In this document: piece by piece, positions 53,464 to 60,561 of the stretch
How positions within the stretch are numbered: position 1 is the stretch's first letter
Layout of the letters: each line of letters starts with the position of its first letter
Assembly: GCA_039908535.1 (NCBI GenBank)
Contig: JAMOAW010000016.1
Coordinates: 21,286 to 85,285 of the forward strand
Reading direction: 5' to 3'
DNA: 64,000 nucleotides
From: JAMOAW01 sp039908535
GTDB lineage: Bacteria > Pseudomonadota > Magnetococcia > Magnetococcales > JADFZT01
Position numbers and translations under genes: made by a program
Notes under the pieces: generated by a model
What the model saw: the letters and a program-made list of their open reading frames with translations, nothing else
Told to the model about the DNA's origin: nothing
The model's database searches: none

Positions 53464-53566
53464 ATGTATCGGAAAAATAAAGATCAAGACCTTGGGGGGC
53501 GGAGAACCGCCCCCCAATTCCCCCCACCCTTTTTTTTTAATTTTTTGCCCGCAGGGCACCATGTTC
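53464..53566 (+). repeat. Family A repeat, 103-base short form
   Basis: Same length and internal jump as the copy at 30758; ends GCACCATGTTC. Confidence 0.94.
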
Positions 53567-53639
53567 AAATGACTCTCAATAATCCCATCATCCAAAATAG
53601 TGACCGACCAAAAAAGACCTGCATAGGAAAAAATGAACG

Positions 53640-54176
53640 ATGACCGATCCACATCTACCGCAAATTTTAAATCAACCAAGACGCATGGCACGTTCACTCC
53701 TTTTTGCCGGAGTGGGTGCGGGTGCGATCATGGGACTCCTATTCTTCTGGATGGTCAAACTCATGAGTGAAATGACTCAATCTGTCACTGCCATGAGCCA
53801 AAGCGTTATCCATATGGACCAAAACGTCCATGCCATGACCCGCTACATGAAAGAAATGAACTATAGCATCAAGGATATTGATGCCAGTATCGTAGACATG
53901 AACGCCAGCATTGTCGGCATGGACGATAACATGCTCACCATGAACTATTCCATCAAAAAAATTCAAACCGATATGGCCTCCGATATGCATGGAATGCATG
54001 TCAACATGAAGCAAATGTTGGAAGATATTCGTTTTCTCTCTGGCAATGTGGGGGTCATGACCGGTAATGTCAGCCAGATGAATCAAAACATGGGTTCCAT
54101 GTCGCGTGACATGAACTATGGTATAGGCTCCTTCACCTCCCCCATGCGATTTATGAACAACATGGGAAAACCTTAG
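53640..54176 (+). CDS. Met-rich coiled-coil membrane protein, function unknown
   Basis: Protein of 178 residues with one membrane helix (about 18-42) and a periplasmic coiled coil built of repeats rich in Met, Asn, Ser and Asp (MTQSVTAMSQSVIHMDQNV, DIDASIVDMNASIVGMDDNM). The 7-residue spacing is clear and the Met density is striking. The ATG at 53640 is used; no strong ribosome site. It directly precedes the binding protein and symporter genes (about 12-base gap to the preferred ATG of the next gene), so it may be the first gene of a three-gene operon. No family function is known to me. Confidence 0.82.
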   Translation: MTDPHLPQILNQPRRMARSLLFAGVGAGAIMGLLFFWMVKLMSEMTQSVTAMSQSVIHMDQNVHAMTRYMKEMNYSIKDIDASIVDMNASIVGMDDNMLTMNYSIKKIQTDMASDMHGMHVNMKQMLEDIRFLSGNVGVMTGNVSQMNQNMGSMSRDMNYGIGSFTSPMRFMNNMGKP

Positions 54177-54188
54177 GTGAATTCTATT

Positions 54189-54974
54189 ATGAAACATTCT
54201 ATTCAGATTTTTCTGTTTATTTTTGGCGGATTGTTTAGCATCTCCTCCTCGGCTGGCCCACTCCAGACCACCCCAGAAGTGATCAAGTTAGCGGTATCCA
54301 TTTCCATTCCCCCTTTTTTTATAAAAGAGTTGGATAGCGGCATTGAAATGGAGATCATCAAAGAGTCTTTTGCTCAGGTGGGCTATCAAATTTTGCCCAT
54401 CTTTTATATTGACAAACCACGCATCGCCGCCTTTGTCAATAAAGATGTGGCCTGCGCCAGCACCATTCCCAGCCAAACCGAAATCAAAGGATTTCTCTCT
54501 GATCCCGTCATCACCCTGGAAACCACAGCCATCACCTTGACTGAAAAAAACTTTAAAATCGATCACGTATCTGATCTTGCCAATAAAAATATCATCGCCT
54601 TTAAAGGAGCAAAAAAAATACTCGGCCCTTCATTTAACGAGGTCGTTGCCAACAATCTCCATTATCGAGAACGGCTTAAAAATGCCATTCAACCCGTTTT
54701 GCTCTACCGAAAACGGGTGGAGGTAGTCCTGTCTGATCCAATCATCTTTGACTATTTTCGCCTTCAAATGGCCTCCCAGTTAGATATTGAGCAACCCATT
54801 ACCATTCACCACATTTTTACACCAAAAAATTTCCACCTCATTTGTCACAGTAATGATCTCATTCAAGCCTTCAACACCGGACTGGCTAAAATACGTGCAG
54901 AAGGTCTGATTCCAAAACTCTACCAACGCCTTATGCAGCCCCCGCCCGCCCAGACAGTTGACACACCATCATGA
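54189..54974 (+). CDS. Periplasmic solute-binding protein (SBP_bac_3-like)
   Basis: Family 3-like extracellular binding protein of about 261 residues with a signal peptide (first 20-25 residues, ending SSSAGPL). EVIKLAVSISIPPFFIKELDSGIEMEI follows the usual start of the fold, and SDLANKNIIAFKGAKKILG lies in the second lobe. ATG 54189 follows AGGTGA; GTG 54177 is the alternative. It overlaps the symporter start by 4 bases (ATGA), so the two are coupled. Binding proteins are not known partners of DAACS symporters, which makes this pair odd. Confidence 0.8.
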   Translation: MKHSIQIFLFIFGGLFSISSSAGPLQTTPEVIKLAVSISIPPFFIKELDSGIEMEIIKESFAQVGYQILPIFYIDKPRIAAFVNKDVACASTIPSQTEIKGFLSDPVITLETTAITLTEKNFKIDHVSDLANKNIIAFKGAKKILGPSFNEVVANNLHYRERLKNAIQPVLLYRKRVEVVLSDPIIFDYFRLQMASQLDIEQPITIHHIFTPKNFHLICHSNDLIQAFNTGLAKIRAEGLIPKLYQRLMQPPPAQTVDTPS

Positions 54975-56260
54975 ACGCACGCCCTGCCAAAAAAAATCTA
55001 CTCAAATGGCTGATCAGCCCCCCAATCATTTTTCTCTCTGTCTGCACCGGTGTCACCATTGGCATTTACAATAAACCCCTGGCCTATTTTTTGGCTCCAG
55101 CCGGGGATATCTATCTGGCCCTTCTGGAGATGTGTGTACTTCCTCTCATGGTGACAGCCATCATTTCCGGGCTTGGGCGTTTATTTAGCCCCCAAGCCCC
55201 GCGCATACCTCCGGTGCGATTGCTGATTGTTTTTTTGGCTGGGCTTATGTTGGCCAGTGCCGTTGGTCTGTCGGTGGGCCTATTGGTAAAACCTGGTTCT
55301 GGACTCAACCAAAAGGACCGGGAGGTTCTGGGTCGACAACTTCAAGCAGATTTTTTTTCGGATACCAGTTTGGAGTCAAAAAAATCCCCCTCATCTTTGC
55401 TTCCCATGCTCATGCAAATGGTCCCACGCAATATTGTTGCCGCCATGAGCTTGGGTCCAAATTTGGGCGTTTTATTTTTTTCCATCCTTTTTGGCACGGC
55501 TCTCGGCCTGATGCAGACTCCAGCCGCTCAAGCGGTTTTACTCGTGATGGAGGGCATATACGGAGTTTTTCTTAAAATTATTTTTTCGGTACTCTATGGG
55601 TTGCCCTTTGGTCTGATCGGATTGTTTGCCAACCAGATTGCCCAAACCGGACCAGACATTTTACAGGTGTTATTAAGACTCATCGTTGCCTGTGCCTTAG
55701 GGAGTCTCTTTCTCGTTATAATTTATGCCCTGGCCATTTGGTGGCGAGTGCGGGGTTCTTTTGCGACCATTTTTTTAAAATTCCAACAGACCCTGGTCAT
55801 CGCCTTGACCTCCAGTGCCTTTGCGACCATTCCCACAGCCCTCTCCACACTGCAAAACGATTTTAAACTACCCAACGATACCACCAATTTGATCTATCCG
55901 TTAGGCATCAACCTAAACCGCCACGGTTCGGTGTTCCAATTTGCTCTGGCCGGTGTGTTTATGATGCAACTTTATGATATCCCCATCCACCCAGAACATG
56001 TGATCATCACCTGGATTGGCTCCATTTTTGCTGGCATGGCCGCCCTAGCGGGTCTGCCCGGCTTAAGCATGTTGGCCATTGTCATCCAACTGCTCAATCT
56101 TCCCAGTCAGGTAGCGATTGTCCTCATCTCTTCCATTGACACCATTCTGCTCCCCATGCTGGTTTTGCTTACCGTATTTGCCAACTGCGTTCTAACGATA
56201 CTCGTTTGCCACAAACCCCAATCCCTTGAATCGCCCGCTGCGCATGTATCGGAAAAATAA
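54971..56260 (+). CDS. DAACS-family dicarboxylate/amino acid:cation symporter
   Basis: Sodium- or proton-coupled symporter of the GltP/DctA family, about 429 residues with several membrane helices. HP loop features appear: LTSSAFATIPTALSTL (the Ser-rich HP1 region), then YPLGINLNRHGSVFQFALAGVFMMQLY (NMDGT-like motif altered to N-L-N-R-H-G), and GLPGLSMLAIV. The N-M-D-G-T substitution may change ion coupling. The final five residues HVSEK and stop come from the left end of a family A repeat. Probably co-translated with the binding protein. Confidence 0.88.
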   Translation: MNARPAKKNLLKWLISPPIIFLSVCTGVTIGIYNKPLAYFLAPAGDIYLALLEMCVLPLMVTAIISGLGRLFSPQAPRIPPVRLLIVFLAGLMLASAVGLSVGLLVKPGSGLNQKDREVLGRQLQADFFSDTSLESKKSPSSLLPMLMQMVPRNIVAAMSLGPNLGVLFFSILFGTALGLMQTPAAQAVLLVMEGIYGVFLKIIFSVLYGLPFGLIGLFANQIAQTGPDILQVLLRLIVACALGSLFLVIIYALAIWWRVRGSFATIFLKFQQTLVIALTSSAFATIPTALSTLQNDFKLPNDTTNLIYPLGINLNRHGSVFQFALAGVFMMQLYDIPIHPEHVIITWIGSIFAGMAALAGLPGLSMLAIVIQLLNLPSQVAIVLISSIDTILLPMLVLLTVFANCVLTILVCHKPQSLESPAAHVSEK

Positions 56261-56405
56261 AAATCAAGACCTTGGGGGGCGGAGAACCGCCCCCAATCCC
56301 CCCACCCTTTTCTTTTAATACTTAAAAAAAAGAGGGGGTTTGGGGGATTCATCCCCCAAGGTTTTGTCTTTGATTTTAATTTTTTGCCCGCAGGGCACCA
56401 TGTTC
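56244..56405 (+). repeat. Family A repeat, full copy
   Basis: Begins inside the symporter reading frame. Hairpins 1-4 present; right end GCACCATGTTC. Convergent gap. Confidence 0.95.
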
Positions 56406-56422
56406 TTTTTTGCGCGACGCCA

Positions 56423-57412
56423 CTAGCGCACCCCCTGACGAATTTTGGATTCAATTTCCTGAATCACGTCATCATAATGATGCAAAATGCGATCTGCGGT
56501 CAAATTCAAGTCAAGGGTATTTAGAAAAAAATCAACCAGAGCCAATAAATTTGGACTCTCCCAAGGGGTGATGATGGCCTTAGGATCATTGGCATCCGTC
56601 AAAACCACCATGAGAAACTGCAAGGCGGTTCCAGGTCGATCCAAAATAATTTTTTTAATTTCCACCTCATCCCGATAAGCGGCCATCACCTCCCCCCGTG
56701 CGGTCGCATCTACCACCTTTTCCCAACTATCAAACCCTACCACCGTGGCTTTTTTAAAGCGAGCCTTGGCATTATCCACATAAGAAGATTTTGCGATAAC
56801 GCCCAATTTGCCATCCAAATTGCGCATGACCTCTGCCCGCTCTCGACCATCGGCATGTTGTGCCAACACCAAACGATTGATCAGTAGGGCCTGATGCAGA
56901 GTGATGTATGGTTTACTATAACGAACGCGCATGGCACGAGAAAAGGTCATTCCCAACTTGGAAATGGCCAAATCTGCTTGATGGGTGGCCACAAGATCCA
57001 CCACTTTTTCAAAGGAAGAGGCACTCCGATCAAACCGCACCGTCACCCCCAACTGCGTGGCAAACCCCGTGATCAGGTGCACATCAATCCCATCCATGCT
57101 GCCGCTTTTATTCTTAAAATAAAAAGGGGGGGTATCTTCTTGATACATGGCCACAACCAGTTGACCGCGGTCGAGAATGCGCTGCACATCGGGAGGATGC
57201 AACCTCTTTTCATCTGGCGTGGATGGCGTTGAAGGTATCAGAGTCTTGCCCGATGCACTGGCATTGATGATGGTTCCTGTGACAACTATCGCCATATTTT
57301 CGGCCTCTGCCAAAACCCATTTAGGCTGAAAAATAGTTAGCATATGGATTAAACCCAAAAGCAAAACCCACTCTAATCGACACCCGCCCCTTCGCTTATC
57401 ATCTCTATCCAT
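56423..57412 (-). CDS. Periplasmic solute-binding protein (SBP_bac_3-like)
   Basis: Family 3 binding protein, 329 residues. A hydrophobic N terminus (about 15-35) is followed by a low-complexity Ser/Thr/Pro segment, then RILDRGQLVVAMYQEDTPPFYFKN, GSMDGIDVHLITGFATQLG, DLAISKLGMTFSRAMRVRYSKPYI and GKLGVIAKSSYVDN. These fit an amino-acid or carboxylate binding protein. It converges on the symporter operon from the other strand. Confidence 0.85.
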   Translation of the reverse strand: MDRDDKRRGGCRLEWVLLLGLIHMLTIFQPKWVLAEAENMAIVVTGTIINASASGKTLIPSTPSTPDEKRLHPPDVQRILDRGQLVVAMYQEDTPPFYFKNKSGSMDGIDVHLITGFATQLGVTVRFDRSASSFEKVVDLVATHQADLAISKLGMTFSRAMRVRYSKPYITLHQALLINRLVLAQHADGRERAEVMRNLDGKLGVIAKSSYVDNAKARFKKATVVGFDSWEKVVDATARGEVMAAYRDEVEIKKIILDRPGTALQFLMVVLTDANDPKAIITPWESPNLLALVDFFLNTLDLNLTADRILHHYDDVIQEIESKIRQGVR

Positions 57413-57429
57413 CCATTTCTACTCCCATC

Positions 57430-57590
57430 GAACATAGTGCCCTGCGGACAAAAAAAATCAAAGGCCAAACCCTGGGGGATGAATCCCCCAGACCCCCTCT
57501 TTTTTTTTAAGACTTAAAAAAAAGGGTGGGGGGGAATTGGGGGGCGGTTCTCCCCCACCCAAGGTCTTGATTTTTATTTTTCCGATACAT
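57430..57590 (-). repeat. Family A repeat, full copy
   Basis: Plus-strand text runs GAACATAGTGCCCTGCGGAC to CCGATACAT. Gap between divergent genes. Confidence 0.94.
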
Positions 57591-57675
57591 CGAGCGGATT
57601 TTATCACATCATACAATCTTTTCTATCATAAGATATATGTTCCACAGCCATCTCCTTTGACCATTTCAGCACTTG

Positions 57676-57709
57676 ACTTGGACAGCCAAGTAGCAAATCC
57701 TTCTATAAA
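57676..57709 (+). promoter_or_regulatory. Inverted repeat and possible -10 upstream of the CoA-transferase gene
   Basis: ACTTGG-ACAG-CCAAGT (57676-57691) is a perfect inverted repeat, followed by TATAAA at 57704. A TTGGAC -35 inside it would have a long 20-base spacer, so this may be an operator near a weak promoter. Confidence 0.35.
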
Positions 57710-57743
57710 TGACTAAAAAACAATTTTTTTTGGGAGCGTCGCC

Positions 57744-59573
57744 ATGGGTGGTCTAAAAAAATTAAAAATCAAAGAACTCTCCGCTTATATCAAGCCAGGC
57801 AACCGAGTCTTTATCGGTTCCAATGCCGCCATTCCGACGGCGTTGGCAGATGCCATACTCGAACAAGCGGAATCCTTACGTGACATTGAGATCGTCCATA
57901 TTTTAACATTAGGGGATGATCGATGGACGGGACCAGATTATAAAGATCTCTTTCGTATCAACTCTTTATTTTTAGGTGCCGGAGCGCGGCTAGCGGTTGA
58001 AAAAGGGTATGCGGATTATACCCCTTGTTTTCTATCGGAGATCCCAGGACTGTTTACCGAAGGGATTTTACCTATTGATGTTGCTTTGATTCAAGTTTCC
58101 CCCCCAGATTCGCAAGGGTATTGCTCCTTTGGGGTTTCAGTCGATATCATTCCAGCGGCCTGCCGATCGGCCCGCACCATTTTGGCCCAAATCAACCCAC
58201 GCATGCCCATCACCTATGGACAAAGCTTTATTCATGTCGATCAAATTACCGCCTTCCTAGAAGCCGAAGTGCCCATTCCCGAACTGGAACCCGCTAAGTT
58301 GGATAAAGACTCCACCCGCATTGGCAAATATGTCGCCATGTTGATTGAAGATGGGGCCACTTTGCAAATGGGGATTGGCAAAATTCCCAACGCCGTCCTC
58401 AAGGCGTTGGGCAATCATAAAGATTTAGGTATCCATTCAGAAATGTTCAGTGATGGGGTACTGGATCTGGTGGAAAAAGGGGTGATTACCAATCGCAAAA
58501 AAACCTTTCATCCAGGCAAAATAGTCACCACCTTTTGTATGGGCAGCAAGCGTTTATACGATTATGTCCACAAAAATCCCCATGTGGAATTTCACCCTTC
58601 CGATTATGTCAACTCCCCTACCCGCATTGCCCGCAACGACCGCATGGTGGCCATCAATAGTGCCATTGAGATCGATCTAACCGGTCAGGTGGTGGCCGAC
58701 TCGTTGGGATTTCAATTTTATAGTGGCATCGGTGGACAGGTGGATTTTATTCGCGGAGCGGCCATGAGTCGCGGCGGCATCCCCATTATCGCCCTCCCCT
58801 CCACGGCCAAAAAAGGATCTATTTCCAGAATTGTCCCCCATTTAACCAAGGGATCAGGGGTGGTAACCTCTCGGGGGGATGTCCATTATGTGGTGACCGA
58901 ATATGGCATTGCCACGCTACGGGGTAAAAGTGTGCGCGAACGGGCCTTGGAATTGATCCAAATTGCCCACCCAAAACACCGGGAGTGGTTACTCAAAAAG
59001 GCCCAAAGCACGGGCTTGATCCCTGCCCATCAAAAGATTGACGTCTTGCCAGTCGATGAAATGGAGGATTTGGATGTCATCAAGTTAAAACTGGGGGATG
59101 GCAAATATTTTCTGCGCCAACTGCACCCCTCCGATGAAAATCGGCTCCAAGAGTTTTTTTACTCCCAGGAGGCCGACATCGTTTTACCCAACAACCCCAA
59201 ACCCCAGGCACGCATCTCCCGCACCGATGCCTATGCCCTGGTTCACAGCCAGGATGACCGGGATTTTACCTTGTGTGTGGTCTCCAGACAGGGCCCACGA
59301 GAGATTATTCAAGGGCTCATCTATTGCAAAATAACCAAAAAGAAAACCGAAGCTGAATTGGCCTTGATGGTACGCAGAAGCAAACGCGGATTGGGAATCG
59401 GCCAGCAATTACTCCAGGAATGTCTGCATACGGCCAAAAAACGCCACTTGCAAACCCTTATCTGCAACGTCTTGCCCACCCAAGCCACCATGTTACATCT
59501 TTTGAAAAAATTTAAATTTCAACGCCAAGAAGAGTTGGTGGATGGAGAGGTACGGATGGAATTAAAGATATAA
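57744..59573 (+). CDS. Acetyl-CoA hydrolase/transferase fused to a GNAT acetyltransferase
   Basis: Fusion protein of 609 residues. The first 430 or so residues match the acetyl-CoA hydrolase/4-hydroxybutyrate CoA-transferase family, with IHSEMFSDGVLDL (candidate catalytic Glu233), GIGGQVDFIRGAAMSRGG and YGIATLRGKSVRERALELI. Residues about 445-600 are a GNAT domain with MVRRSKRGLGIGQQLLQECL (acetyl-CoA loop). GGGAG lies seven bases before the ATG. The fusion could link CoA metabolism to protein or small-molecule acetylation; an ATP-grasp part as in Pat enzymes is absent. Confidence 0.88.
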   Translation: MGGLKKLKIKELSAYIKPGNRVFIGSNAAIPTALADAILEQAESLRDIEIVHILTLGDDRWTGPDYKDLFRINSLFLGAGARLAVEKGYADYTPCFLSEIPGLFTEGILPIDVALIQVSPPDSQGYCSFGVSVDIIPAACRSARTILAQINPRMPITYGQSFIHVDQITAFLEAEVPIPELEPAKLDKDSTRIGKYVAMLIEDGATLQMGIGKIPNAVLKALGNHKDLGIHSEMFSDGVLDLVEKGVITNRKKTFHPGKIVTTFCMGSKRLYDYVHKNPHVEFHPSDYVNSPTRIARNDRMVAINSAIEIDLTGQVVADSLGFQFYSGIGGQVDFIRGAAMSRGGIPIIALPSTAKKGSISRIVPHLTKGSGVVTSRGDVHYVVTEYGIATLRGKSVRERALELIQIAHPKHREWLLKKAQSTGLIPAHQKIDVLPVDEMEDLDVIKLKLGDGKYFLRQLHPSDENRLQEFFYSQEADIVLPNNPKPQARISRTDAYALVHSQDDRDFTLCVVSRQGPREIIQGLIYCKITKKKTEAELALMVRRSKRGLGIGQQLLQECLHTAKKRHLQTLICNVLPTQATMLHLLKKFKFQRQEELVDGEVRMELKI

Positions 59574-59585
59574 TGAAATATGATC

Positions 59586-59706
59586 AAAAAAAAATCAAAG
59601 GCCACACCCTGGGGGATGAATCCCCCAGACCCCCTCTTTATTTTTTAGACTTAAAAAAAAGAGAGGGTCTGGGAGGCTGTTCTGCCCCCCAAGGTCTTGA
59701 TTTAAG
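59586..59706 (-). repeat. Family A repeat, both ends trimmed
   Basis: Hairpins 3, 2 and a damaged 1 (GGGAGGCTGTTCTGCCCCCC) remain between convergent genes; it slightly overlaps the STAS stop region. Confidence 0.85.
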
Positions 59707-60001
59707 ATTTTTCTTCATGAAGGGCTATGGTACGCCATTTTTTCATCGCTTTTTGAATGGCCTGATTGCAATTAATCGCCGAGAGCTTACCCCGAAGGGC
59801 ACAAGGAGATTCGGTCATTTTTTTTAGCATGACCAACGCTGCCGTATCCATATTGACCGTATATTTAAAATCCAAAAAATAGGGTCCATCGTTATCGGGC
59901 AAGGGAAAGAAGGCCGCCAGGGCTTGAATCGTGTTAGAATCTAATAATTTAGGCAATTGAAAAACCGTTCCTGAATCCTGACGTTTGACCCGGATCATCA
60001 T
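59702..60001 (-). CDS. STAS-like small protein
   Basis: Small protein of 99 residues with a STAS-like pattern: short strand VFQLPKLLDSN, FLDFKYTVNMDTAALVMLKKM where the phospho-Ser/Thr loop of anti-sigma antagonists usually lies (here MDTAAL), and a final helix. It is related in pattern to the STAS protein at 25124 but clearly different. GGGGAGAGG precedes the ATG. Partner unknown. Confidence 0.65.
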   Translation of the reverse strand: MMIRVKRQDSGTVFQLPKLLDSNTIQALAAFFPLPDNDGPYFLDFKYTVNMDTAALVMLKKMTESPCALRGKLSAINCNQAIQKAMKKWRTIALHEEKS

Positions 60002-60387
60002 GGTAGCCTCTCCCCTTAGGTTACATGTTACTGGAACTTGATATTTAAAAATCGATAAACGTTTAAGTCACTTCTATGCGCACTTGACTGGTCACACGCA
60101 TCGTTTATGTACATTTATCTGCAAGATGAAGGGTATTCAATTTATCAAATACACAAGAGTATTTCAAGTTTTTTTTTATTTTTAACTATTTGATAAACAA
60201 GAAAAATATAAAATAATTTACTTATATTTTTAGATGAGGATTTTTTATACCACCAAAATAGTGACGCTGACCAAAAATAGAAGTGGATTTTTAAGAGACA
60301 GATGTGATAGATTTTATAAAAATTTAATGGATATAAACCATCAGTTAGGCATTCGGACCTAACATAATCATTTTTTCCCATTTTTTC
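60002..60387. other. Gene-free AT-rich gap
   Basis: No gene supported. A possible minus-strand frame across 60145-60525 is low-complexity and runs through a repeat, so it is not called. Confidence 0.5.
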
Positions 60388-60539
60388 ATGTCTCAACAAA
60401 ATAAAAACCAAAACCTTGGGGGCGGAGAACCGCCCCCAAGCCCCCCTCTTTTTTTTAAGTCTTAAAAAAAAGAGGGGGGCTTGGGGATTCATCCCCCAGG
60501 GTTTTGATCTGAATATTTTGCCCAAGGGGCATCATCTCC
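60388..60539 (+). repeat. Family A repeat, full copy
   Basis: ATGTCTCAACAAAATAA left end, four hairpins (hairpin 4 altered to TGCCCAAGGGGCA). Gap between the STAS gene and the membrane protein gene. Confidence 0.92.
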
Positions 60540-60561
60540 AAATTATTTATGGAATCATTTT

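Noticed and set aside
53739..54197. Minus-strand His-rich frame opposite the Met-rich protein
   Set aside because: It is the complement of the CAT/ATG-rich heptad repeats (Met codons read as His); the plus-strand gene fits the operon and has a membrane helix.
60145..60525. Minus-strand 126-residue frame
   Set aside because: Runs through a repeat copy and then an AT-rich, low-complexity stretch; no start signal or known domain.
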